Origin: Sodalis glossinidius str. 'morsitans'
Lineage (GTDB): Bacteria; Pseudomonadota; Gammaproteobacteria; Enterobacterales; Enterobacteriaceae
NCBI RefSeq assembly: GCF_000010085.1
Contig: NC_007712.1
Location: 3,534,001-3,598,000 of the forward strand
DNA length: 64,000 nt
Direction: 5' to 3'
How positions within the stretch are numbered: position 1 is the stretch's first letter; each line of letters starts with the position of its first letter. Shown piece after piece: positions 9,827-17,992 of this stretch. The notes under the pieces were generated by a model, which saw only the letters and a program-made list of their open reading frames with translations, searched no databases and was not told where the DNA came from. The position numbers and the translations under genes are program-made.

Positions 9827-10405
9827 TTGGGCGCTAGCCGACAGCACATTTTCCGCATGCTGCGCAATCTTGAGGCCAGCGGCATGATTGAACGGAGCCG
9901 GGACGGCAAAACGTTTCATCTCGGCTATCAATCGCTGCTTATCGGTAATGCCGCCCGTGCGCAGATCGATTTAGTGTGTTTGGCTGAAACGATTTTACGT
10001 GAGGTGGGATTACAGGTGGATGAAACCATTCATCTCCGCATCCGCGACGAGCTGGAAACGATGTGTATCGCCAGTTGAGAGCCGGAGCGGGAAATCCGCG
10101 TGAATGCCATTATCGGCCGCCGACGCCCCTTACATACCGGCTCAAGCAAGATTTTTCTGGCGTTTATGCCGGAGGAGGAGCGCGCGCGGCTGGCTGACAT
10201 CCGCCAGCAGCATTACAACATCAGCCGCGGCGAAGTGAGCGATGATTTGCTGTCCATCTCCGCACCGGTGTTTGCCGCCGAGCAATGGGTGGTGGCCACC
10301 ATGAGTATCTCGGCGCCGGCGGCGCGGGCGGGTTGATGGCCCGCGTCAGCATTGCCAAAAAGGATCTGTTGGCCAGTGCAGCGCGCGGAATGACGCTGGC
10401 GCGGT
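9827..10405 (+). pseudogene. IclR-family transcriptional regulator, N-truncated with a nonsense codon
   Basis: The frame begins in the middle of the winged helix (LGASRQHIFRMLRNLEASGM) and continues into the effector-binding domain. An in-frame TGA at 10076-10078 interrupts it where CGA (Arg) would fit; beyond the stop the same frame continues with EPEREIRVNAIIGRRRPLHT, GSSKIFLAFMPEEERA and SDDLLSISAPVFAAEQWVVA. A frameshift near 10325 displaces the last 20-25 residues. The start codon, the first helices and the promoter were removed by the same deletion that took the 5' end of the divergent M28 peptidase gene. It probably regulated that peptide operon. Confidence 0.8.
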
Positions 10406-10407
10406 GC

Positions 10408-10580
10408 TCAGCCCTCTAATACGGCTTTCGGCTCCAGATAGGCCAGCATGCCCCATTTCGCGCCCCAGACCCGATTGTTTCATACCGCCGAACGGCGCCT
10501 GCGGCTCATGATCAAGCGTATTAATCAACACACGGCCGCACTCAATTTGCCGCGCCAACGCCTGCGCACGACGGCGGTCG
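10408..10580 (-). pseudogene. Aldehyde dehydrogenase, last ~60 codons only
   Basis: The minus strand encodes the C-terminal signature of NAD(P)-dependent aldehyde dehydrogenases: AQALARQIECGRVLINTLDH, then QAPFGGMKQSGLGREMG, and in a shifted frame YLEPKAVLEG before a TGA at 10408-10410. Complete enzymes have about 480 residues, so roughly 85 percent is missing, including the catalytic cysteine. The remaining 5' side ends abruptly at about 10575, where a LysR fragment starts on the opposite strand. Confidence 0.75.
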
Positions 10581-10581
10581 T

Positions 10582-10770
10582 GGCCCACCGGCAGAGCTTT
10601 CGAGGCGCTGCACGGGAGCTCTGCATGTCCGCCACGGCGGTAAGCCGCGCGGTGGCGGGCCTGGAAGCGTGGCTGAACGTGCGTATTTTCAATCGTTCAA
10701 CCCGCACTGTGGCGCTGACCGACGCCGGCCGGCGTTATATTGCCCGCATTGCCCCGGCGCTGGCCGAAAT
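10582..10770 (+). pseudogene. LysR-type regulator, DNA-binding domain fragment
   Basis: The sequence shows the LysR winged helix-turn-helix nearly complete (FRGAARELCMSATAVSRAVA, then RIFNRSTRTVALTDAGRRY). It lacks the first residues at the left junction with the aldehyde dehydrogenase remnant and everything after the linker helix at the right junction (about 10772), where the flagellar ATPase gene fliI begins in another frame. The effector-binding domain is absent. It is a scar of two deletions rather than a gene. Confidence 0.8.
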
Positions 10771-10772
10771 AC

Positions 10773-11698
10773 AGCGTGGCTCAAGCGTTGGCTCGGCGCG
10801 CTGGATGCGCTGGAGTAACGGCTGACGCGCGCCACCGGACTGGTCATGGAGGAAAGCGGTTTGCAACTGTCGTTAGGCGCCCTTGCCGGGTGGCGCGGAC
10901 CGGCGGCGATGATAACGCAGAGGTGGATTGCGAGGTGGTCGGGCTTATCGGCGAACGCGGCCGAGAAGTCAAAGATTTTATCGAAAATATTCTGGGCAGC
11001 GAGGGGCTGGCGCGTTCGGTGGTGATTGCCGCGCCGGCGGATGTCTCGCCGCTGCTGCGCATGAGGGCGCCGCTTACGCCACCCCGCATCGCCGAAGATT
11101 TCCGCGATCGCGGTCAGCACGTGTTGCTTATCATGGACTCGCTGACCCATTATGCCATGGAGCAGCGGGAGATCGCGCTGGCTATCGGCGAGCCGCCCGC
11201 CACCAAAGGGTATCCCCCGTCGGTGTTCGCGCGCCTGCCGGCACTGTGGAACGCGCCGGCATCGGCGGCGGCGGCTCGATTACCGCTTTCTACGCCGTGC
11301 TCACCGAAGGGGACGATCAGCAGGATCCCATTGCCGACGCCGCGCGGGCGATACTGGATGGCCACATTGTTTTGTCGCGGGATTTGGCGGAAAGCGGCCA
11401 CTATCCCGCGATCGATATCGAGGCGTCCATCAGCCGGGTAATGACCGCGCTGGTAACGGCGGAACAGGAACGTGATGTCCGCCAGTTAAAACAGCTATTG
11501 TCACGCTACCAATCAACCGCGATCTGATAAGCGTCGGCGCCTATGCGCCCGGCAGCGATCCGCTGCTGGAGCAGGCGATCGCCCCTTTATCCCGCTATCG
11601 AAGGTTTTTTGCAGCAGGGCATGCATGAAGCGTGCGGTTATGACAAGGCGCGACGGCAACTACAGGCCCTGTTCGCCCCGGCTGTAGAGGGGGTATGA
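10773..11698 (+). pseudogene. fliI: Flagellar export ATPase FliI, internally deleted
   Basis: FliI is the ATPase that feeds substrates to the flagellar export gate. The N-terminus is recognisable (WLKRWLGALDALE, then RLTRATGLVMEESGLQLSLG) but is interrupted by a TAA at 10816-10818. A large deletion of about 100 codons follows, removing the Walker A loop; the text resumes at VGLIGERGREVKDFIENILG in another frame and continues through the Walker B region (HVLLIMDSLTHYAMEQREIA). Another frameshift near 11255 leads to GGSITAFYAVLTEGDDQQDP, and another near 11525 to ISVGAY-type and the C-terminus ending with TGA at 11696-11698. No activity is possible. fliE, fliF, fliG and fliH, normally upstream, are not present. 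Confidence 0.92.
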
Positions 11699-11826
11699 TC
11701 CTTAGCCTGGCCCTCACGCGCCCCCATGCATACCCGGTAAAGGGGCCTCAAGCGCCTGCGGTTTCGCCCGCCGGCAACCAGGGTACCGGCCACGACGCTA
11801 CGCGCTGCACCCGCACGGGAGGGCAA

Positions 11827-12639
11827 ATGAAAATACCTTCAGCGCTTGACGTGTTGCGCGCCCGTGAAGATAGCGACCTGGCGGCAAAGGCGCTCGGGCA
11901 AGCCCGACACGCCAGCCAATAGGCCGTGGCCAGATTGGATCAATTGCTGGCGTACGAGCTAGAGTGCCGACAAAAGCTGCAATCCGGCATGGTCTCCGGC
12001 GATTATGAAAACTTTCAGCACTTCATTTTGACGCTGGAAACCGCTATCGCCCAGCACCGCCAGGCGCTCAATCAGTGGAAAGAAAAATTACAGCAGGCGA
12101 TTGCGCTTTGGCAGAGTAAACAGCAACGGTTAAATGCCTTGAGCACGCTGCATTCGCGTCAGGAACAGGCGGAGCACTTGCGTGAAAACCGCCTGGATCA
12201 GAAAAAACGACAGCCGTACCGGCAATCTCGACCCGCGGCGGTAGCGCCGGCTTCGGCACCTTCAGCGACCGATGTCGCCGCGCTGTTTCCCACCTCTTTG
12301 AGTGGCACCACCGCGGCCACCGCCACCCCGCCGTCGGCGATGATTGCCTCACAATTGGGCAGCGACGAATGGCAGCAGGCCATAGAGCAGCAGTTAGTGA
12401 TGTTCGCCCGCAATAACCAGAGCAACGCCGAATTGCGCCTGCACCCGGCCGATCTCGGTACACTGCAAATCTCCCTGCATATGCAGGATAATCAATTGCA
12501 GATCCATATGGTGTCGGATCATGCCCAGGTACGGGATACGCTACAGGCAGCGCTGCCCCATTTGCGCACGGCGCTGGCGGAAAGCGGGATACAGCTCGGC
12601 AAAATAAGCATAAATTACTTATTCTATTCCGGCCATTGA
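11827..12639 (+). pseudogene. fliJ/fliK: FliJ-FliK chimera
   Basis: The frame begins like FliJ, the coiled-coil chaperone of the flagellar ATPase (ATG at 11827, MKIPSALDVLRAREDSDLAA). A TAG at 11920-11922 interrupts it, but the frame then stays open for 237 codons to 12639. FliJ text (LDQLLAYELECRQKLQSGMV through WQSKQQRLNALSTLHSRQEQ) continues to about 12220. There it changes directly into the C-terminal domain of the hook-length ruler FliK (QLGSDEWQQAIEQQLVMFAR, SNAELRLHPADLGTLQISLH). So the end of fliJ and about the first 250 codons of fliK were deleted in frame. The very C-terminus is altered too (ending YLFYSGH). Neither function should remain; the open frame may be fortuitous. Confidence 0.88.
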
Positions 12640-12732
12640 TGGCGAGAAATAGCGGCATAATTGGCGGCAATTAACCGATGGGCATCAGCTACGCCTGATT
12701 CGCATCGTCATGCTCAAGGAATTTGTTACGTC

Positions 12733-13194
12733 ATGTCTGAATCCGCGCGTCCCATCGCCCGCACGTCCGCCCCCTGGATCACGCCGCTGGTCATCGTCCT
12801 CATTGCCGCCAGCGGAGCGGCGGGTTATTTTTGGTGGCAATTGCGTGCCGCTGCGACAACGTCTCTGGCGCCGCCGCCCGCGCCGGTCTTTATGGTGCTG
12901 GAAACCTTTACCGTCAACGTCGCCAATCCCGATAACGACTTGGACCGGGTACTGTATGTCGGCCTGACCCTGCGTCTGCCCAATGAAGAGACGCGCAAAA
13001 CCTTCAATGATTATCTGCCGCTGGTACACAGCCGCCTGTTGCTGTCGCGCCAGCAGGCCGGCGAACTGGCCAGCCCGCAGGGCAAGCAAGGACTCATCGA
13101 TAAGATAAAGCAAACCTTGGCCGAACCGTTGGTCGCCGGGCAACCGCCGCAAGTGGTGGACGACGTGCTGTTTACCGCTTTCATTCTGCGCTGA
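12733..13194 (+). CDS. fliL: Flagellar basal body-associated protein FliL
   Basis: FliL is a single-pass inner-membrane protein around the stator and MS ring that supports motor torque and swarming. The 153-residue product has a short cytoplasmic N-terminus, one transmembrane helix (WITPLVIVLIAASGAAGYFW, residues about 14-33) and a periplasmic FliL domain (FMVLETFTVNVANPDNDLDR; VLYVGLTLRLPNEETRKTF) ending in the typical FTAFILR-type tail. ATG at 12733 was chosen over earlier in-frame starts because it gives the family length. It is intact, with fliM starting five bases after the stop, so the original fliLMNOPQR operon is preserved from here on. With the rest of the motor broken it has no obvious job. 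Confidence 0.92.
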   Translation: MSESARPIARTSAPWITPLVIVLIAASGAAGYFWWQLRAAATTSLAPPPAPVFMVLETFTVNVANPDNDLDRVLYVGLTLRLPNEETRKTFNDYLPLVHSRLLLSRQQAGELASPQGKQGLIDKIKQTLAEPLVAGQPPQVVDDVLFTAFILR

Positions 13195-13199
13195 CCGCT

Positions 13200-14153
13200 A
13201 TGGCCGACAGCATCCTATCGCAGGCGGAAATCGATGAGTTGCTCAACGGCGACGATATCGTCGAGCAGCCGACCAGCCCCAGCGCCGAACCGGAGATCAA
13301 GCCCTACGATCCGTACATCCAACGACGGGTGGTGCGCGAACGATTGCAGGCGCTGGAAATTATTAACGAGCGTTTCGCCCGCCATTTCCGCATGGGACTG
13401 TTCAATTTGTTGCGCCGCAGCCCGGACATTACCGTCGGCGCCATTCAGATCCAGCCTTACCATGAGTTTGCCCGCAATTTACCGGTGCCGACTAATCTGA
13501 ATCTTATTCATCTCAAGCCGCTGCGCGGTACGGCGCTGTTTGTGTTTTCACCCATTCTGGTGTTTATCGCGGCGGATAACCTGTTTGGCGGCGACGGACG
13601 CTTCCCCATCCGGATGGAAGGCCGGGAGTTTACCCATACCGAACAGCGGATTATCCGCCGTATGCTGCGTCTGGCGCTGGAAGGGTATCAGGAGGCATGG
13701 CAGGCCATCTACCAGCTCACTATCGAATATGTCCACGCCGAGATGCAGGTGAAGTTAACCAATATTACCTCCTCGCCTAACGATATCATGGTGACCACCC
13801 CGTTCCACGTGGAAATTGGGTCCCTGATAGGGGAATTTTATATCTGTATTCCATTTTCCATGATCGAGCCTCTGCGTGAATTGCTGGCCAACCCGCCGCT
13901 GGAAGATCAAAGCTGGCGCGAAAACCTGGTACGTCAGATCCAGCACTCCGAACTGGAGCTCGTGGCGAATTTTACCGACGTGTCGCTGCAGCTATCGGAA
14001 ATTTTAAAACTGGCGCCGGCGGATGTACTAAACATCGAAAAACCCGAGCATATCACCGCCTATGTGGATGGCGTGCCGGTGCTCACCGGCCACGTCGACC
14101 AATTGATTAATCCCGTATTGAACTCCCAGAATGAGGAGTCACCCAATGACTGA
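13200..14153 (+). CDS. fliM: Flagellar motor switch protein FliM
   Basis: FliM forms the middle of the C ring and binds phospho-CheY. The 317-residue protein is complete in outline: the N-terminal CheY-binding motif LSQAEIDELLNG, the CheC-like middle domain (NLPVPTNLNLIHLKPLRGTA; GGDGRFPIRMEGREFTHTEQ) and the C-terminal SpoA/SurA-like domain (LQLSEILKLAPADVLNIEKP). It is slightly shorter than the enteric average (about 334). Its last bases overlap the start of fliN (ATG at 14146), a sign of translational coupling. No lesion is visible, yet FliG, CheY and the stator are absent or broken here. Confidence 0.95.
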   Translation: MADSILSQAEIDELLNGDDIVEQPTSPSAEPEIKPYDPYIQRRVVRERLQALEIINERFARHFRMGLFNLLRRSPDITVGAIQIQPYHEFARNLPVPTNLNLIHLKPLRGTALFVFSPILVFIAADNLFGGDGRFPIRMEGREFTHTEQRIIRRMLRLALEGYQEAWQAIYQLTIEYVHAEMQVKLTNITSSPNDIMVTTPFHVEIGSLIGEFYICIPFSMIEPLRELLANPPLEDQSWRENLVRQIQHSELELVANFTDVSLQLSEILKLAPADVLNIEKPEHITAYVDGVPVLTGHVDQLINPVLNSQNEESPND

Positions 14154-14544
14154 GCCGACCAAACCGTCTGCCGCGGACGATCTGTGGGCTGAAGCGCTTG
14201 TGCAGCAGGGCGGCGATCGGGAACGGGCGGTGTCCACCGACGGCATTTTCTCCCCGCTGGCGGGAAAAGGTGGCAACGGATCGCTACAGGATATCGACCT
14301 GATTATGGATATCCCGGTCAAGATGACCGTGGAGCTTGGGCGCACCAAAATGACCATCAAAGAGCTGTTGCGTCTGGCGCAAGGTTCAGTAGTCGCGCTG
14401 GACGGCCTGGCGGGCGAGCCGCTGGATATCCTTATCAACGGTTATCTTATCGCTCAGGGGGAAGTGGTGGTGGCGGACAAATACGGCGTTCGCATCACCA
14501 GCATCATCACGCCGTCCGAGCGGATGCGCAGGTTGAGCCGCTAA
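14146..14544 (+). CDS. fliN: Flagellar motor switch protein FliN
   Basis: FliN makes up the bottom of the C ring and docks the FliH-FliI export complex. The 132-residue product has an acidic, variable N-terminus and a complete SpoA domain (IDLIMDIPVKMTVELGRTKM; GSVVALDGLAGEPLDILING; EVVVADKYGVRITSIITPSE), matching the usual length of about 137. The start overlaps the end of fliM by eight bases, and its stop abuts the ATG of fliO (TAAATG). Intact. Confidence 0.95.
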   Translation: MTEPTKPSAADDLWAEALVQQGGDRERAVSTDGIFSPLAGKGGNGSLQDIDLIMDIPVKMTVELGRTKMTIKELLRLAQGSVVALDGLAGEPLDILINGYLIAQGEVVVADKYGVRITSIITPSERMRRLSR

Positions 14545-15186
14545 ATGACCGCTTCGCCGTTACGCGGCTCTCCGCCGACCACCGCCGACAACGCTAGCGC
14601 GCCGGCCGGCTATGGCGCCACCACATCCGCCGCCCAGATGCACTCGGCGCCGGCGCAACAGCTCACTCTAACCTGTCACGCCGCAACCGCACCGGCTACA
14701 AACGGTCAGCCCGCGCTAGCGGAACGGTCCGCTCTGAGCGGTCATGACGCCGCCGTGCCGGCGGCAACCGCTCGGTCCGCATTGACGAGACAAACACACC
14801 CTGCCGCCTCGGGGGGAGAGTTTGCCACCGCGCCAGCCTTCAGCGCCAGCGGCGCGCTCACCCAGGTTGGCGGCGCGCTGCTCGGTATCCTGCTGCTTAT
14901 CGTCATTGGCGGCTGGCTGCTGAAAACCCTGCGTCTGACGCCGGCCGGGCGCGGCGGCAATCGGCTGATGGTCCGGGCCAGCTGTAGCGTCGGGGCGCGG
15001 GAGAAGGTGGTGATTATGCAGGTCGAGGAAACCTGGCTGGTGCTGGGGATCACGCCGCAGCACATTACTACGCTACATACTTTGTCCGCCCCCGAGCAGC
15101 CTGAACGCGGCGATAGCGGCCCCGCGCCGGAGGATTTTCGCCAGCGGTTATTGCGGCAAATTCGCCAGCGGAGCGGTAACGCATGA
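14545..15186 (+). CDS. fliO: Flagellar biosynthesis protein FliO, with an extended N-terminus
   Basis: FliO is a membrane protein that helps assemble the FliP ring of the export gate. The recognisable FliO part is the second half: a transmembrane helix (LTQVGGALLGILLLIVIGGW, residues about 110-129), then RLMVRASCSVGAREKVVIMQ-type text and the pattern EETWLVLGITPQHITTLHTL. In front of it lie about 100 residues of low-complexity Ala/Thr/Ser/Pro sequence, making 213 residues against about 120-150 in enteric relatives. The start at 14545 directly follows the fliN stop; an internal start closer to the helix is possible but no ATG lies nearby in an obvious place. The stop overlaps the fliP ATG. Confidence 0.85.
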   Translation: MTASPLRGSPPTTADNASAPAGYGATTSAAQMHSAPAQQLTLTCHAATAPATNGQPALAERSALSGHDAAVPAATARSALTRQTHPAASGGEFATAPAFSASGALTQVGGALLGILLLIVIGGWLLKTLRLTPAGRGGNRLMVRASCSVGAREKVVIMQVEETWLVLGITPQHITTLHTLSAPEQPERGDSGPAPEDFRQRLLRQIRQRSGNA

Positions 15187-15944
15187 TTCGCCAACGCAGA
15201 AAATCAGGCGAGTTCCGCCCCGCTTACGCCGCAGCGCTTATGCTGCTGTTCGCCCCGGCCTGCTTCGCGCAATTACCCAGCATTATCAGCCAGCCGCTGC
15301 CCGGCGGCAGTCAGAACTGGTCGTTGCCGGTACAGACGCTGGTGTTTTTGACCTCGCTGACCTTTATTCCGGCGGCTCTATTGATGATGACCAGTTTCAC
15401 CCGCATCATCATCGTGCTGGGGCTATTGCGCAGCGCCATTGGTACCCCGTCGGCGCCCCCCAATCAGGTGCTGCTGGGTTTGGCGCTATTTTTGACCTTT
15501 TTTGTCATGTCGCCGGTGCTGGATTCCATTTACACCGAGGCCTATCTGCCGTTGAGCGAAAATAAAATTTCGATGCAGACCGCGCTGGAGCGGGGATCGC
15601 AGCCGTTGCGCGCCTTTATGCTGCGCCAAACGCGGGAGGCGGATCTGGGTCTGTTCGCCCGCCTGGCCAACGTGCCGCCTCTGGAGGGACCGGAGGCGGT
15701 GCCGATGCGCATCCTGCTGCCGGCCTATGTCACCAGCGAGCTGAAAACGGCCTTCCAGATAGGGTTTACGCTGTTTATTCCTTTTTTGATTATCGATCTG
15801 GTGGTGGCCTCGGTGCTAATGGCCTTGGGGATGATGATGGTACCGCCGGCGACCATCTCGCTACCGTTCAAACTGATGCTCTTCGTGCTGGTGGATGGCT
15901 GGCAGCTGCTGCTCAGCTCGCTGGCGCAAAGTTTTTATAGCTAG
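15183..15944 (+). CDS. fliP: Flagellar export gate protein FliP
   Basis: FliP forms the pentameric core of the FliPQR export gate. The 253-residue product has a cleavable signal peptide (YAAALMLLFAPACFA), then the conserved helices with SFTRIIIVLGLLRSAIGTPS and PNQVLLGLALFLTFFVMSPV, a periplasmic loop, and the C-terminal pair with LLPAYVTSELKTAFQIGFTL and MALGMMMVPPATISLPFKLM. These are the universal SctR/FliP signatures. ATG overlaps the fliO stop by four bases. The length and all motifs are normal. It should not be confused with SctR of the separate T3SS at 55615-56316. Confidence 0.96.
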   Translation: MIRQRRKSGEFRPAYAAALMLLFAPACFAQLPSIISQPLPGGSQNWSLPVQTLVFLTSLTFIPAALLMMTSFTRIIIVLGLLRSAIGTPSAPPNQVLLGLALFLTFFVMSPVLDSIYTEAYLPLSENKISMQTALERGSQPLRAFMLRQTREADLGLFARLANVPPLEGPEAVPMRILLPAYVTSELKTAFQIGFTLFIPFLIIDLVVASVLMALGMMMVPPATISLPFKLMLFVLVDGWQLLLSSLAQSFYS

Positions 15945-15964
15945 TTCCTTTACAGGCGGTACCA

Positions 15965-16234
15965 ATGACACCGGAATCGGTAATGGCCCTCGGCCATGAA
16001 GGCATGCTCATCGCACTGGCGCTGGCAGCGCCGCTACTGCTGGCGGCCCTGTTCAGCGGCCTTATCATCAGCCTGCTCCAGGCCGCCACCCAGGTCAACG
16101 AAATGACGCTCTCGTTTATCCCGAAAATTCTGGCGGTGGTGGCCACCATCACCCTCGCCGGTCCCTGGATGCTAAATCTGATTTTGGACTACATGCGCAC
16201 CCTGTTGACCAATCTGCCGCTCATGGCAGTCTAA
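15965..16234 (+). CDS. fliQ: Flagellar export gate protein FliQ
   Basis: An 89-residue protein with two transmembrane helices and the family signature across the hairpin (FSGLIISLLQAATQVNEMTL SF-type), identical in length to the enteric FliQ. It sits 20 bases after fliP and just before fliR. FliQ packs around FliP and FliR to form the gate. Intact. Confidence 0.95.
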   Translation: MTPESVMALGHEGMLIALALAAPLLLAALFSGLIISLLQAATQVNEMTLSFIPKILAVVATITLAGPWMLNLILDYMRTLLTNLPLMAV

Positions 16235-16236
16235 CC

Positions 16237-17025
16237 GTGCTGCATTGGGATAGCGGCCAGCTCGCGGCGCTGCTGCCGCAACTGTTTTGGCCGCTGCTGC
16301 GTATTCTGGCGCTTATCAGTACCGCCCCGCTGTTCAGCGAAAAATCGATTCTCGCGCCTATAAAGCTGGGGCTGGGCATTCTCATCGCCCTGCTTATCGC
16401 CCCCTCGCTGCCCGCCGTCGACTCGCCGTTGTTTTCATTGGCCGGCTTTTGGCTCGCCCTCAAGCAAATCCTGATAGGCACCGCCCTCGGCCTGACGATG
16501 CAGTTGACCTTCGCCGCCGTACGCATGGCCGGCGAGGTCATCGGGCTGCAAATGGGGCTCTCTTTCACGACCTTTTTTGATCCCGCCAGCGGTTTGAATA
16601 CCCCGCTGTTGGCGCGCCTGCTCAATCTGCTCGCCCTGCTGGTGTTTATCAGCCTGAACGGCCACTTGTGGCTATTGTCGCTGCTGGCGGACAGCTTTCA
16701 TATTTTGCCGCTGGACAGTCAGCTGATGGATCCCGGTGCCTTTATGGCGCTGGCCCGCGCCGGCGGCATTATTTTCTTGAATGGCATGATGCTGGCGCTG
16801 CCGCTTATCTGTATGCTAATGACACTCAATATCGCACTGGGATTACTGAACCGCATCACGCCGCAGTTAACGGTGTTCGTTATCGGCTTTCCCCTTACCC
16901 TGACGGTGGGCATTCTGACCTTTAGCCTGCTGCTGCCGCTGCCGTTGCTAGCGCCATCCTGGGAAAAAATGATGGGAGAAGTGTTCGACCTGCTGTCGGA
17001 GATCCTCCGCGGGATGACCCGCTGA
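16237..17025 (+). CDS. fliR: Flagellar export gate protein FliR
   Basis: FliR completes the FliPQR gate. The 262-residue product begins with GTG at 16237, two bases after the fliQ stop, and has the expected six to seven hydrophobic segments, with the signatures RILALISTAPLFSEKSILAP, RMAGEVIGLQMGLSFTTFFD and LLNRITPQLTVFVIGFPLTL. Length and topology match enteric FliR. It is the last gene of the intact fliL-R block and converges on flgL 12 bases later, with no obvious terminator hairpin between. Confidence 0.95.
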   Translation: MLHWDSGQLAALLPQLFWPLLRILALISTAPLFSEKSILAPIKLGLGILIALLIAPSLPAVDSPLFSLAGFWLALKQILIGTALGLTMQLTFAAVRMAGEVIGLQMGLSFTTFFDPASGLNTPLLARLLNLLALLVFISLNGHLWLLSLLADSFHILPLDSQLMDPGAFMALARAGGIIFLNGMMLALPLICMLMTLNIALGLLNRITPQLTVFVIGFPLTLTVGILTFSLLLPLPLLAPSWEKMMGEVFDLLSEILRGMTR

Positions 17026-17037
17026 GGATCCCGCCAA

Positions 17038-17950
17038 TTACTGGCTAAACAGCGACATGGATTGCATGGCGGTAAAGGTGCTGTAAGCGGCCTGCAATGC
17101 AACCTGTTGCTGGCTGTAATCGGAGATCGCCTGATACCAGTCCACGTCCACCAGCGCGCTGATGTTATCGCTGATAAGCGTGCTGCCCACCGAACTTTGC
17201 ACCGACAGGACAGTATCCAGCGAATTGGACAGTCCGCGGCTGGCTTTACCGATGGCGGCGGTGTAGTCATCGGTGACGGTGCTGTCGGCATCCTCGAGGG
17301 GGGTGGTCAGCGCCTTAAGGGCGATATCCAGCGTATTGAAAATATTGCTTTCGCTGTCGCCGCCGTCCGGCTCGGTGGTATAGCCGGCCGTCAGGCTCAT
17401 AAATACCGCCGACCCGGTATCGCCAACGGTCAAGCTGCGGCTGGCGTCGACCTGCTGGGTCATCGCCTGGCCGCCGCCTCTGTAACTGATACTGCTGTCC
17501 TCGGCCGCGACAAACGGCTCACTGTTGGTTTTATAACCGGCGAACAGATAGTTGCCATTACCGTCCTGACTATTGGCCAGATTCAGCAACTGATATTTAT
17601 AAGACTGCAACTGCGTCGCCAGCGACTGCCGATCCTGATCGCTAAGCGTACCGTCACCCGCCTGCACCAACAGCGTCTGGGCGCTTTGAATGACGTCGGT
17701 CACCTAGTTCCAGCACATTGGTTTCCGCCGACAGGCTGTTGGTCGCGCTGGTGCGCGCCACGCTATATTGGCTGTTGAGGGCCTGGCTTTGGCTGAGTTT
17801 GACTGCCTGGGAGGCGGCGATCAGATCGTCGGAAGGTACATTAACCCGCTTACCGGTTGCCAACTGTTGACCGGTATTTTCCCATTTTCTGTAAGACTCT
17901 CTGATAGCGTCTAAATTATGATGGTAAATCATACTGGTACTCAAGCGCAT
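17038..17950 (-). pseudogene. flgL: Hook-filament junction protein FlgL, single-base frameshift
   Basis: FlgL (HAP3) joins hook to filament. The N-terminal frame (start 17950, MRLSTSMIYHHNLDAIRESY) is good to NVLEL, where one extra base at about 17708 moves the rest (VTDVIQSAQTLLVQAGDGTL onward) to a frame running to 17038. Restoring CTGGTG from CTAGGTG would give a protein of about 303 residues, near the family norm. The C-terminal flagellin-like helix (QQQVALQAAYSTFTAMQSMS) is present. A single indel suggests rather recent inactivation. Confidence 0.93.
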
Positions 17951-17992
17951 GGTGGTGTCCCCTTACGACATGACAAAAGCGCAGCGATGGCG

